64,000 bases of DNA, taken from Bradyrhizobium sp. CER78 (lineage in GTDB: Bacteria; Pseudomonadota; Alphaproteobacteria; Rhizobiales; Xanthobacteraceae). Every line of letters starts with the position of its first letter. Positions within the stretch are counted from its first letter, which is position 1. The notes beneath the pieces are model-generated. The model did not search any database. It was given only the letters and a program-made list of their open reading frames with translations, and was not told the origin of the DNA. The position numbers and the translations under genes are program-made. The stretch is from contig NZ_JARVWP010000019.1 of assembly GCF_029846235.1 (NCBI RefSeq), positions 95,255 through 159,254 on the forward strand, written 5' to 3'. Shown in pieces: positions 26,259 through 34,762 of the stretch.

Positions 26259-27245
26259 ATGCGCAAACTCGCCCGCTCGGGCTCTCCCCATACCTTCACC
26301 CGCCGCACCGCGGCCGCGCTGATTGCGGCAGTGATCACGCTCTCGACATCCGCGGCTGCATTCGCGGCTGACGCCATCGTGCTGCGGGTCGGCGACCAGA
26401 AGGGCGGCAACCGCTCGCTGCTCGAGATCTCCGGCTTCGCCAAGGACCTGCCCTACAAGATCGAATGGTCGGAATTCCCTGCCGCGGCGCCGATCCTCGA
26501 GGCGCTCAACGCCGGCGCGCTCGATGTCGGCTACACCGGCGATCTCGCCTTCCTGTCGGTCTACGCCGCGGGCGCACCGATCAAGGCGATCGGCGGCACG
26601 CGCGCCGATCCGAAGACGCAGGCGATCCTGGTGCGCGCGGATTCACCGATCAAGACGGCGGCCGACCTGAAGGGCAAGCGCCTTGCCGGCACGCGCGGCG
26701 GCTGGGGCCAATTCCTGATCGACGCGACACTGGAGAAGAGCGGCAACAAGATCGAGGATGCGATCTTCGCGCCGCTCGGCCCGGTCGACGCCAAGATCGC
26801 GCTGGTTGCCGGCTCGATCGACGGCTGGGCGGTGTGGGAGCCTTACGTCTCCTTCGCGACGCTCAAGGACAAGGCGCGCGTCGTCGCCGACGGCGAGGGC
26901 CTGACGCCGACCGTCACCTTCATCGTTGCCTCCGACAACGCCATCGCGACCAAGCGCGCCGCAGTGCAGGACCTGGTGCAGCGGCTCAACAAGGCGCGGC
27001 TATGGTCACTCGACCACCTCGCCGAATACGCGAAGAGCACGGCCGATCTCACAAAACTGCCGGAGGACGTGCTGCTCGCCGCCTACACCGCGCAGAAGAC
27101 GAGCCCGATCGCGATCGACGAGGCCGTGGTGAAGGAGGTGCAGGCGGCCTCCGACCGTGCCACCCGCTACGGCATCCTCGGCAAGACGCTGGATGTCGGC
27201 AAGGCCGTCGACCGCAGTTTTACCGCGGCCGCAAGTTTGAATTAA
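26259..27245 (+). CDS. Sulfonate-type ABC substrate-binding protein (SsuA-like), copy 2
   Basis: 328 residues. A long signal peptide ends AAAFAADA, preceded by TRRTAAALIAAVITLSTSA. The mature start IVLRVGDQKGGNRSLLEISGFAKDLPYKIEWSEFPAAAPILEALNAGALDVGYTGDLAFLSVYAAG parallels copy 1 (19679-20620) over the same motif. It is divergent from the operon and has no permease of its own, so it probably feeds the same SsuBC pair with a different ligand range. Confidence 0.92.
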   Translation: MRKLARSGSPHTFTRRTAAALIAAVITLSTSAAAFAADAIVLRVGDQKGGNRSLLEISGFAKDLPYKIEWSEFPAAAPILEALNAGALDVGYTGDLAFLSVYAAGAPIKAIGGTRADPKTQAILVRADSPIKTAADLKGKRLAGTRGGWGQFLIDATLEKSGNKIEDAIFAPLGPVDAKIALVAGSIDGWAVWEPYVSFATLKDKARVVADGEGLTPTVTFIVASDNAIATKRAAVQDLVQRLNKARLWSLDHLAEYAKSTADLTKLPEDVLLAAYTAQKTSPIAIDEAVVKEVQAASDRATRYGILGKTLDVGKAVDRSFTAAASLN

Positions 27246-27256
27246 CCGGGCGCTCT

Positions 27257-27377
27257 CACCTCCCCTTGAAAAGGGGGGTCGGATTGCGCGGAAGCGCAAA
27301 CCGGGTGGGGATCGGCTCTCTCCGCGAATGCCAGCGCTCGCGGAGAGCAACCCCCGCCCTCCCCCTTTCAGGCAGGG
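27257..27377. repeat. Intergenic repeat, family A copy 4 (degenerate)
   Basis: CACCTCCCCTTGAAAAGGGG and CCTCCCCCTTTCAGGCAGGG are weakly paired arms. An inner hairpin is formed by CTCTCCGCGA and TCGCGGAGAG around ATGCCAGCGC. It follows the SsuA-like gene. Confidence 0.65.
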
Positions 27378-27420
27378 CTATCGCATATGAGGTTTGAGGT
27401 GCAACGGCATCGGTACTGCG

Positions 27421-27546
27421 CTCCCTCTCCCGCTTGCGGGGGAGGGTTCGGGTGGGGGTTTCACTGCGATGGGACTCGTGGAGAGAGCCCCCACCCGGAT
27501 CGCATCTAACGATGCGATCCGGCCTCCCCCGCAAGCGGGAGAGGCG
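27421..27546. repeat. Intergenic inverted repeat, family A copy 5
   Basis: The arms CCCTCTCCCGCTTGCGGGGG and CCTCCCCCGCAAGCGGGAGA are nearly perfect. The inner part CGGATCGCATCTAACGATGC-GATCCG is itself a hairpin. Copies 4 and 5 lie side by side and fill most of the 500-base gap before the SDR gene. The remaining 200 bases hold its leader and no other gene. Confidence 0.8.
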
Positions 27547-27745
27547 AAGCGAGCTCGCGGATCGACCTGCAATATCATATGCGATTGCGCTGCTCTTACT
27601 GCACACCACAATGGAGACATCCGATGTCCGGCCCGCTCCATCTCGCACTAATCGTCACAGCACACCTGCTCTGCATGACCTTGTTGGTCGCGCTGTCGGT
27701 TTGATAGCGTCTCTCCGGGACCTTGATCCATCGGAGAGAACAACA

Positions 27746-28525
27746 ATGAACCTATCGATGAAAGACCGCGTCGCGGTGGTCACCGGCGGCAGCAAGGGCA
27801 TCGGGATCGCGGTGGCGCGGCGATTTGCGGAGTCCGGCGCCAAGGTCGCGATCCTCGCCCGCGGCGCAGCCGACCTCGCGGCGGCGCGCGAGGCGCTGGC
27901 CAAGGACGGCCTCGTGGTGCGGGATTACGTCTGCGACGTCGCGAAGGCCGCCGACATCGCCAAGGCCCATGACCGGATCGTCGCCGATCTCGGCGGGATC
28001 GACGTGCTGGTCAACAACGCCGGCACGGCGCGCACGCTGGCCTTCGAGAACATCAGCGACGAAGCCTGGCAGGAGGACCTCGACCTGAAACTGTTCGCCG
28101 CGATCCGCTTCAGCCGGCTGGTCTGGGGCGGCATGAAGCAGCGCAAATGGGGACGCATCATCAACGTGCTCAACACCTTCGCCAAGGCGCCGGCCGGCAA
28201 TTCGGCGCCGACCTCGGTGTCGCGCGCCGCCGGCATGGCGCTGACCAAGGTGATGGCCAATGAGGGCGGCGAGCACAACATCCTGGTGAATGCGCTGCTG
28301 GTCGGCCTGATCATGAGCGATCAATGGGTCAAGCGGCATGCCACCCAGGCGCCGAACACGGATTTCGAGGAATTCGCCAAGGGCTTGGCCAAGGGCACGC
28401 CGCTCGGCCGCATCGGCACGGCGGAGGAGTTCGCCAACCTCGCCTGCTTCCTGGCCTCGGAGCAAGGCTCCTACATCACCGGCACCGCCATCAATGTCGA
28501 TGGTGGCCGGTCGCCGGTGGTCTAG
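27746..28525 (+). CDS. SDR-fold protein with the catalytic Asn-Ser-Tyr-Lys replaced
   Basis: 259 residues from the ATG at 27746, with GGAGAG eight bases upstream; a longer frame runs back into repeat A5 and is rejected. The Rossmann fold is intact: VVTGGSKGIGIAVARRF (cofactor loop), CDVAKAAD, VLVNNAGTA, and the C-terminal ITGTAINVDGGRSPVV. By alignment with classical SDRs the catalytic positions read Lys115 (Asn), Asn143 (Ser), Thr156 (Tyr) and Arg160 (Lys), in VLNTFAKAPAGNSAPTSVSR. NAD(P) binding should persist, but ordinary hydride transfer with Tyr as acid should not. It may be a divergent dehydrogenase subgroup, a lyase/epimerase, or a sensor. Monocistronic. Confidence 0.87.
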   Translation: MNLSMKDRVAVVTGGSKGIGIAVARRFAESGAKVAILARGAADLAAAREALAKDGLVVRDYVCDVAKAADIAKAHDRIVADLGGIDVLVNNAGTARTLAFENISDEAWQEDLDLKLFAAIRFSRLVWGGMKQRKWGRIINVLNTFAKAPAGNSAPTSVSRAAGMALTKVMANEGGEHNILVNALLVGLIMSDQWVKRHATQAPNTDFEEFAKGLAKGTPLGRIGTAEEFANLACFLASEQGSYITGTAINVDGGRSPVV

Positions 28526-28588
28526 AACTCCGGTGATCTAGAACTCCGGTGATCCAAAACTCCGGTCTTGGCTCAACCAGGACCGGAG
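28523..28588 (+). terminator. Tandem 16-base repeat followed by a terminator-like hairpin
   Basis: TCTAGAACTCCGGTGA appears twice in a row and then partially again after the SDR stop codon. The third partial copy forms the left arm of a hairpin, CTCCGGTCTTGG at 28560-28571 pairing with CCAGGACCGGAG at 28577-28588 with one mismatch. No T run follows, so termination is not certain. Confidence 0.5.
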
Positions 28589-28697
28589 CTCCGGATGCTT
28601 GCTTCGGCGCGTTTCCACATGCGAGCCGGTGTCCATTTCGCTCGAACACTCTCGCGGGCAGGCAACCTACTGCGGCTGGCTAACGGCCCAAAAGCAA

Positions 28698-28721
28698 AAG
28701 GCCTCCGTCACCGGAGGCCTT
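28698..28721 (-). terminator. Rho-independent terminator of the HU gene
   Basis: A perfect 10-base stem, AAGGCCTCCG and CGGAGGCCTT, encloses a 4-base loop just after the HU stop codon. On the minus strand it is followed by the T-rich TTTGCTTTTGGG. This is the clearest intrinsic terminator in the window. Confidence 0.85.
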
Positions 28722-28727
28722 CTATTC

Positions 28728-29027
28728 TTAAACCGCGTCCTTGGCGGCCTTGACCGGCCGTGCGCGGACGATCTTCCGGGCCGGCTTGGCCTTGAACATC
28801 ATCTCTTCGCCGGTGAAGGGGTTGGTGCCCTTGCGCGCCTTGGTCGCAGGCTTCTTGACCACAACGAACTTCGCGAAGCCGGGGACGAGGAACACCCCGT
28901 TCTTCTTCAGCTCCTTGTGGCCGACATCGACGAGCGAGTCCAAAACGTTCTTGACGTCGCGCTTGGAGAGTTCGGTGGTGGTCGCGATCTTCTCGATCAC
29001 TTGCGACTTCGACAGTTGGGTAGCCAT
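28728..29027 (-). CDS. hup: HU-family histone-like DNA-binding protein
   Basis: 99 residues, typical HU length. The sequence MATQLSKSQVIEKIATTTELSKRDVKNVLDSLVDVGHKELKKNGVFLVPGFAKFVVVKKPATKARKGTNPFTGEEMMFKAKPARKIVRARP contains the dimerising helices and the DNA-binding arm with its NPxTGE tip (here NPFTGEE). It binds and bends DNA as a dimer. The C-terminal tail KIVRARPVKAAKDAV is a little longer and more basic than in E. coli HU. Single gene with its own terminator; a housekeeping-type gene among accessory ones. Confidence 0.95.
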   Translation of the reverse strand: MATQLSKSQVIEKIATTTELSKRDVKNVLDSLVDVGHKELKKNGVFLVPGFAKFVVVKKPATKARKGTNPFTGEEMMFKAKPARKIVRARPVKAAKDAV

Positions 29028-29460
29028 GGTTGCTCCATTGATTCTGGAGTGGGCACGATATGGCGGAAAACGCCGAGAAAAACAGTGTTTTCTGCACTCC
29101 CCACAGCAATATCGCTGTGGACAGCCCCCGAATCAGGGATTTTTCCAGTGTTTTTTCCAGTCAAGGCACTTCCGACCCCTAAAATTACAGGGTTTGCGCG
29201 GCTTCGGGGCTCCCGAAACGGCCTCGTTGAGAGAATCACTTTGCACATCTCACGCCGCCGAGGTGCGACAACGCCGCGGACAATCCGGGTTGCGAGGCGC
29301 CGCGGCGCGCCACTTCAGGTTTCGGAAACGATCCTCCAAAAGACCGAGGCATTAGAAAATGACTTGGGTTCCCTTTCCAAGGTAACATCGGCGAAGGGAG
29401 CGCCACGCCGATCGGCTGGCGCCCGATGCAAGCCTTTATGTAAGTGCTGGAGACCCGCGT
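29028..29460. other. 433-base intergenic region without a gene
   Basis: It separates the divergent HU and peptide-binding-protein genes. Base composition is lower in GC near 29090-29190, where short direct repeats of TTTTTCCAGT occur (around 29140-29160). That stretch is a plausible site for the HU promoter. I see no RNA gene or long dyad. Confidence 0.5.
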
Positions 29461-31074
29461 ATGGATTTGAGCCGCCTCGAGATCAACCGCCGCACGGCCC
29501 TTCTGACCTCGGCCGCGATTGCAGCCAATGTCATCAATCCGATGCGGGCGTTCGCGCAGGAGACCCCGCGCAAGGGCGGCGTGTTCAATGTCCATTACGG
29601 CGCCGAGCAGCGCCAGCTCAACCCGAGCATCCAGGCCTCGACCGGGGTCTACATCATCGGCGGCAAGATCCAGGAGAATCTGGTCGACCTCGATGCCCAG
29701 GGACAGCCGGTCGGCGTGCTCGCCGAGAGCTGGGAGGCGACCCCTGACGGCAAGACCGTCACCTTCAAGCTACGCAAGGGCATCACCTGGCATGACGGCA
29801 AGCCGTTCACCTCGGAGGACGTCGCCTTCACCGCGATGAACATGTGGAAGAAGATCCTCAACTACGGATCGACGCTGCAGCTGTTCCTCACCTCGGTCGA
29901 TACGCCGGACCCGCAGACCGCGATCTTCCGCTACGAGCGGCCGATGCCACTGAACCTGCTGCTCCGCGCCCTGCCCGACCTCGGCTACGTCTCCGCCAAG
30001 CATCTCTATGAGAGCGGCGACATCAGGCAGAACCCGACCAATCTGGCGCCGGTCGGCACCGGCCCGTTCAAATTCGTCAAATATGAGCGCGGGCAATACA
30101 TCATCGCCGACCGCAACCCGGACTATTGGCGGCCGAACGCGCCCTATCTCGACCGCATCGTCTGGAAGGTGATCACCGACCGCGCCGCCGCGGCCGCGCA
30201 GATGGAGGCCGGCGAGCTGCACTACAGCCCGTTCTCGGGGCTCACGATCTCGGACATGGCGCGGCTCGGCAAGGACAAGCGCTTCATCGTTTCGACCAAG
30301 GGCAATGAGGGCAACGCCCGCACCAACACCATCGAGTTCAACTTCCGCCGCAAGGAATTGTCCGACATCCGTGTCCGCCGCGCGATCGCGCATGCGATCA
30401 ACGTGCCGTTCTTCATCGAGAATTTCCTCGGCGATTTCGCCAAGCTCGGCACCGGACCGATCCCGTCGACCTCGACCGACTTCTATCCCGGGCCGAACAC
30501 GCCGCAATACCCTTACGACAAAGCCAAGGCGATCGCGCTGCTCGACGAGGCAGGCTTCAAGGCCAGTGGCGGCAACCGCTTCGCGCTGAAGCTGCTGCCG
30601 GCGCCGTGGGGCGAGGACATCTCGCTGTGGTCGACCTTCATCCAGCAGTCGCTGGGCGAAGTCGGCATCCAGGTCGACATCGTGCGCAACGATGGCGGCG
30701 GCTTCCTCAAGCAGGTCTATGACGACCACGCCTTCGACCTCGCCACCGGCTGGCACCAGTATCGCAACGACCCCGCGGTCTCGACCACGGTGTGGTACCG
30801 CTCCGGCCAGCCCAAAGGCGCGCCCTGGACCAACCAATGGGGCTGGGAGGACAAGACCGTCGATGCCACCATCGACAACGCCGCGACCGAAGTCGATCCG
30901 GTGAAGCGCAAGGCGCTGTATGCCGATTTCGTCAAGGAGGTGAACACCGAGCTGCCGGTCTGGATGCCGATCGAGCAGATCTTCGTCACCGTGATCACGG
31001 CGAAGGCCCGCAACCACTCCAACACGCCGCGCTGGGGCTCGGCGAGCTGGCACGATCTTTGGCTGAGTGCATGA
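29461..31074 (+). CDS. Peptide/opine-type ABC substrate-binding protein (SBP_bac_5, DppA-like)
   Basis: 537 residues. The N terminus MDLSRLEINRRTALLTSAAIAANVINPMRAFAQ has an RR pair before a hydrophobic stretch, a Tat-like signal. The mature part has the family-5 pattern: LNPSIQASTGVYIIGGKIQENLVDLD, LRKGITWHDGKPFTSEDVAFT (family signature), LAPVGTGPFKFVKYERG, and the late IPLWMP-like TELPVWMPIEQIF. It binds a peptide, nickel chelate, opine or other compound for the permeases that follow. First gene of a four-gene operon. Confidence 0.93.
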   Translation: MDLSRLEINRRTALLTSAAIAANVINPMRAFAQETPRKGGVFNVHYGAEQRQLNPSIQASTGVYIIGGKIQENLVDLDAQGQPVGVLAESWEATPDGKTVTFKLRKGITWHDGKPFTSEDVAFTAMNMWKKILNYGSTLQLFLTSVDTPDPQTAIFRYERPMPLNLLLRALPDLGYVSAKHLYESGDIRQNPTNLAPVGTGPFKFVKYERGQYIIADRNPDYWRPNAPYLDRIVWKVITDRAAAAAQMEAGELHYSPFSGLTISDMARLGKDKRFIVSTKGNEGNARTNTIEFNFRRKELSDIRVRRAIAHAINVPFFIENFLGDFAKLGTGPIPSTSTDFYPGPNTPQYPYDKAKAIALLDEAGFKASGGNRFALKLLPAPWGEDISLWSTFIQQSLGEVGIQVDIVRNDGGGFLKQVYDDHAFDLATGWHQYRNDPAVSTTVWYRSGQPKGAPWTNQWGWEDKTVDATIDNAATEVDPVKRKALYADFVKEVNTELPVWMPIEQIFVTVITAKARNHSNTPRWGSASWHDLWLSA

Positions 31075-31081
31075 GGCCCAC

Positions 31082-31227
31082 TTCTCCCTCTCCCCGTTCT
31101 TCACGGGGAGAGGGTTGGGGTGAGGGGCTCTCTCCGCAGTGGTGCTTCATCGATAGACCTGTACCCCCTCACCCGGATCGCATCTATCGATGCAATCCGA
31201 CCTCTCCCCGCAAGCGGGGCGAGGTAA
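31082..31227. repeat. Intergenic inverted repeat, family A copy 6, inside an operon
   Basis: CCCTCTCCCCGTTCTTCACG and CGACCTCTCCCCGCAAGCGG are diverged arms, with GGGGTGAGGGGCTCTC against CCCCCTCACCC inside. It lies between the binding-protein gene and the first permease, where it could raise the amount of binding-protein mRNA relative to the permeases. Confidence 0.65.
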
Positions 31228-31271
31228 GAGAGGCCGGTGTCCACTTCCTTCGAAACCGCTATAGATAAGTC

Positions 31272-32249
31272 ATGCGTATCCTGAGCCTTGCGGGGCGGCG
31301 GCTCGCCGCCTCGATTCCGACCCTGTTCCTGATCCTGATCGGCGTGTTCCTGCTGTTGCAGCTCGCGCCGGGCGACACCGTCGATGCGCTGATGGCGCAG
31401 ATGGGCGGCGGCGATGCCGCGACCGCCGAGGCGCTGCGCAAATTCTACGGCCTCGATCTCTCGGTTCCGGCGCAGCTCGGCAACTATCTGTGGCACCTGG
31501 TGCGGCTCGATCTCGGCTTCTCATCGATCTACGGCAAGCCGGTCGCGACCGTGATCCTGGAGCGGCTGCCGCCGACCATCCTGTTGATGACGGCATCGCT
31601 GTCGTTCGCGTTCTTCTTTGGCCTGGTGTTCGGCGTGATCGCCTCGCGCGGCGTCAACCGCTGGCCGGACACGCTGATCTCGACCCTTGGCCTGATCTTC
31701 TACGCAACCCCCTCGTTCTGGTTCGGGCTGATGGCGATCGTGGTGTTCTCGGTCTATCTGCAATGGCTGCCGCCCGGTGGCTTCGAGGACATCGGCACCG
31801 TCCAGACCGGGATCTGGCGCGTGCTCGACATCGCCGCGCATCTGGTGCTGCCGACGCTGACGCTCGGGTTGATCTTCCTCGCGATTTATCTCCGCATCAT
31901 GCGCGCCTCGATGCTCGAGGTCTTGAACCTCGATTTCGTCCGCACCGCCCGCGCCAAGGGGCTGGATGAGACCCATGTCATCACCCGCCATGTGCTGCGC
32001 AACGCGCTGCTGCCGATGGTGACGCTGATCGGATTGCAGGCCGGCACCATGCTCGGCGGCTCGGTCGTGGTCGAGAGCGTGTTCTCCCTGCCCGGCCTCG
32101 GCCGCCTTGCCTATGAGTCGGTGGTGCAACGCGACCTCAACACCCTGCTCGGCATCGTGTTCGTCTCGGCGCTACTGGTCATAGCGGTGAACTTCGTCGT
32201 CGACCTGCTCTACGCGCGGCTCGATCCGCGCATCGCGGCGGAGGGCTGA
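31272..32249 (+). CDS. Peptide-type ABC permease, DppB-like
   Basis: 325 residues with six hydrophobic segments. The N terminus LAGRRLAASIPTLFLILIGVFLLLQLAPGDTVD is the DppB/GsiC hallmark. The EAA loop DFVRTARAKGLDETHVITRHVLRNALLPMVTLIG docks on the ATPase. It starts 197 bases after the binding protein and ends 2 bases before the second permease. Confidence 0.93.
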   Translation: MRILSLAGRRLAASIPTLFLILIGVFLLLQLAPGDTVDALMAQMGGGDAATAEALRKFYGLDLSVPAQLGNYLWHLVRLDLGFSSIYGKPVATVILERLPPTILLMTASLSFAFFFGLVFGVIASRGVNRWPDTLISTLGLIFYATPSFWFGLMAIVVFSVYLQWLPPGGFEDIGTVQTGIWRVLDIAAHLVLPTLTLGLIFLAIYLRIMRASMLEVLNLDFVRTARAKGLDETHVITRHVLRNALLPMVTLIGLQAGTMLGGSVVVESVFSLPGLGRLAYESVVQRDLNTLLGIVFVSALLVIAVNFVVDLLYARLDPRIAAEG

Positions 32250-32251
32250 CG

Positions 32252-33082
32252 ATGGACGCAATGAAACGCTATTTCCGCAGCCCGGCCGCGGTGATCGGCC
32301 TGATCCTGCTGCTGCTGGTGATCGCAATGGCGATCAGTGCCGGCTTGCTCTATCCGCGCGATCCGCTCGCGCTGGCGGGCCGGCCGCTGATCTGGCCGTT
32401 CTCCAATCCGCGCTTCCTGCTCGGGACAGATAATTCCGGCCGCGACATTGCCGCGCAAATCTTCTACGGCGCGCGGATCTCGCTCCTGATCGGCGGGGTC
32501 GCCACCGTGATCGCGATCCTGATCGGCATCCTGGTCGGCGCCTTCGCCGGCTATTACGGCGGCTGGGTCGACAATGTGCTGATGCGGATCACCGAGGCGT
32601 TCCAGACGCTGCCGAATTTCGTGTTGCTGCTGGTGCTGGTCGCGGTGTTCGGCTCGACCCTGACCACGGTGACGATTGCGGTCGGTGTGGTCTCATGGCC
32701 GGCGCCGGCGCGGCTGACCCGCGCCGAGTTCCTGTCGCTGCGCAACCGCGAATTCGTGCAGGCCGGCAAGACACTGGGCATGAAGGACGTCCAGCTCATT
32801 CTCGGCGAGATCCTGCCCAACGCGCTGCCGCCAGTTATCGTCTATGCCAGTGTCGTGATGGCGGTCTCGATCCTCTTGGAAAGCGCGCTCGCGTTCCTGA
32901 GGCTGTCCGATCCCAACGTCGCCTCCTGGGGCAATCTGATCGGCCTCGGCCGCGATGTGCTGCGGGTGCAGTGGTACGTCTCGGCGATCCCCGGCATTGC
33001 GATCCTGGTCACCGTGCTCGGGGTGTCGCTGGTCGGCCAGGGCCTCAACGATGCGCTCAATCCGAGGCTGAAGAGCCGATGA
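32252..33082 (+). CDS. Peptide-type ABC permease, DppC-like
   Basis: 276 residues. The N-terminal helix (SPAAVIGLILLLLVIAMAIS) is followed by RFLLGTDNSGRDIAAQIFYGARISLLIG, the DppC signature. The EAA loop is EFVQAGKTLGMKDVQLILGEILPNALPPVIVY. Its stop overlaps the ATPase start (ATGA at 33079-33082), showing coupled translation. Confidence 0.93.
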   Translation: MDAMKRYFRSPAAVIGLILLLLVIAMAISAGLLYPRDPLALAGRPLIWPFSNPRFLLGTDNSGRDIAAQIFYGARISLLIGGVATVIAILIGILVGAFAGYYGGWVDNVLMRITEAFQTLPNFVLLLVLVAVFGSTLTTVTIAVGVVSWPAPARLTRAEFLSLRNREFVQAGKTLGMKDVQLILGEILPNALPPVIVYASVVMAVSILLESALAFLRLSDPNVASWGNLIGLGRDVLRVQWYVSAIPGIAILVTVLGVSLVGQGLNDALNPRLKSR

Positions 33083-34704
33083 GCGAGACCGTCCTTTCGC
33101 TCGACGGGCTGACCGTGCGCCTGCCCAGGGGCGCCGACCGGCCGCATGCGCTGTCCGACGTTTCGCTTTCAGTTGCGTCGAACGAAATCCTCTGTGTGGT
33201 CGGCGAATCCGGCTCCGGCAAATCGATGATGGCGAACGCCATCATGCGCCTGCTGCCGAACGAGGTGACGATCGAACGCGGCCGGATGATGTTCGACGGC
33301 CGCGACCTCTGCTCCGCTGATCAGGCCGAGATGCGCGAGGTGCGCGGCGCCGGCATTGCGATGATCTTCCAGGAGCCGATGACGGCGCTCAATCCGCTGC
33401 GCACCATCGGCGACCAGATCGGCGAGATGTTTGCGATCCACACCGGCCTGTCCAAGGCCGAGATCAATGCGCGGGTGCAGTCACTGCTCGAGGACGTCCG
33501 CATCCCCGATCCCAAGGCGGCCGCAAAGGCCTATCCGCACGAGCTGTCCGGCGGCCAGCGCCAGCGCGCCATGATCGCGATGGCGCTCGCGCTCGACCCG
33601 AAGGTGTTGATCGCGGACGAGCCGACCACCGCGCTCGACGTCACGACGCAGGCACAGATCTTGAAACTGATCCGTGATTTGCAGCAGCGCAAGAAGACGG
33701 CGGTGCTGTTCATCACCCATGATTTCGGCGTGGTCGCGGAGATCGCCGACCGCGTCGTGGTGATGCAGCACGGCGCGATCGTCGAGCAAGGCACCGCCGA
33801 CAAGGTGCTGAACGATCCGCAGCATGCCTACACCAGGCAGCTGATCGCAGCGGTCCCGCCGCTGACGGCGCCGCCACCGCGCATCCTCTCCGGCAAGGAC
33901 ATCCTGACCATCGACCGCGTCTCCAAGACCTACCGCACTGGCGGCTTCCTCGGCCGCGGCGCGCGGATCACGGAGGCGGTGAAAAACGTCTCGCTGCGCC
34001 TGCCGCGCGGCGCGACGCTCGGCATCGTCGGCGAATCTGGTTCGGGCAAATCGACGCTGGCGCGATGCATCGTGCGGCTGATCGATCCCGACACCGGCTC
34101 GATCGTGCTCGACGGCAAGGACTGGGCGAAGCTCGGCCGCGACGAGATCAGGCGCGAGACCCGCCACATCCAGATGGTGTTCCAGGATCCGTTCGCCTCG
34201 CTCAATCCGCGGCGCAAGGCGGCCGAGCTGGTGGCGCAGGGACCGATCGTGCACGGCACCGACCGCGCCACCGCGATCGCCGAAGCGCGAAAGCTGTTCG
34301 AGCTGGTCGGGCTCGACCCGTCCGCCGGCGACCGCTACCCGCACGAATTCTCCGGCGGCCAGCGCCAGCGCATCGGGCTGGCGCGAGCGCTGGCGCTGAA
34401 GCCGGATGTGCTCGTCGCCGACGAGCCGGTCTCGGCGCTCGACGTCTCGGTGCAGGCGCAGGTGCTGAAACTGCTCGCCGGGCTGCGCCAGCAACTCGGC
34501 CTCTCCATCATCTTCATCACCCACGATCTGCGCGTCGCTGCGCAGATCTGCGATCTCGTCGCCGTGATGAAAGATGGTGCCGTGGTCGAGCAAGGGCTGA
34601 CCGCCGAGGTGTTCGGCAAGCCGCAGCATCCCTACACGCAGGCGCTGCTGTCGGCGATCCCCGGCGGCAAGTTCGCGCGCGAGCACTCCACAGCCGCCGA
34701 GTAG
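33079..34704 (+). CDS. Fused dual ABC ATPase (DppD-DppF type, GsiA-like)
   Basis: 541 residues carrying both ATPase subunits in one chain. The first half has Walker A GESGSGKS, signature LSGGQRQRAMIAMAL and Walker B VLIADEPTTALD. The second half (from about 270) has Walker A GESGSGKST, signature FSGGQRQRIGLARAL and Walker B VLVADEPVSALD. Both switch histidines (FITHDFGV, FITHDLRV) are present, so both sites look active. The start is the ATG overlapping the permease stop; a longer frame running back through the permease gene is an artefact. The oligopeptide_HPY tail after each domain (PQHAYTRQLIAAVP, PQHPYTQALLSAIPGG) confirms the peptide class. Confidence 0.94.
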   Translation: MSETVLSLDGLTVRLPRGADRPHALSDVSLSVASNEILCVVGESGSGKSMMANAIMRLLPNEVTIERGRMMFDGRDLCSADQAEMREVRGAGIAMIFQEPMTALNPLRTIGDQIGEMFAIHTGLSKAEINARVQSLLEDVRIPDPKAAAKAYPHELSGGQRQRAMIAMALALDPKVLIADEPTTALDVTTQAQILKLIRDLQQRKKTAVLFITHDFGVVAEIADRVVVMQHGAIVEQGTADKVLNDPQHAYTRQLIAAVPPLTAPPPRILSGKDILTIDRVSKTYRTGGFLGRGARITEAVKNVSLRLPRGATLGIVGESGSGKSTLARCIVRLIDPDTGSIVLDGKDWAKLGRDEIRRETRHIQMVFQDPFASLNPRRKAAELVAQGPIVHGTDRATAIAEARKLFELVGLDPSAGDRYPHEFSGGQRQRIGLARALALKPDVLVADEPVSALDVSVQAQVLKLLAGLRQQLGLSIIFITHDLRVAAQICDLVAVMKDGAVVEQGLTAEVFGKPQHPYTQALLSAIPGGKFAREHSTAAE

Positions 34705-34762
34705 CTGGCCACGCGCGGGCCCAGCAGCGGGTCATGCCACGGTCCGTTTCCCGGGTCCCGTG

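Noticed and set aside
29160..29290. Possible tRNA or tRNA remnant upstream of the peptide-binding-protein gene
   Set aside because: No cloverleaf with a GGTTCGAATCC-like T arm could be drawn; the similarity was only local base composition.
32695..33078. N-terminal extension of the fused peptide-type ATPase into the DppC-like gene
   Set aside because: The added residues are an out-of-frame reading of the permease; ATGA overlap at 33079 marks the true start.
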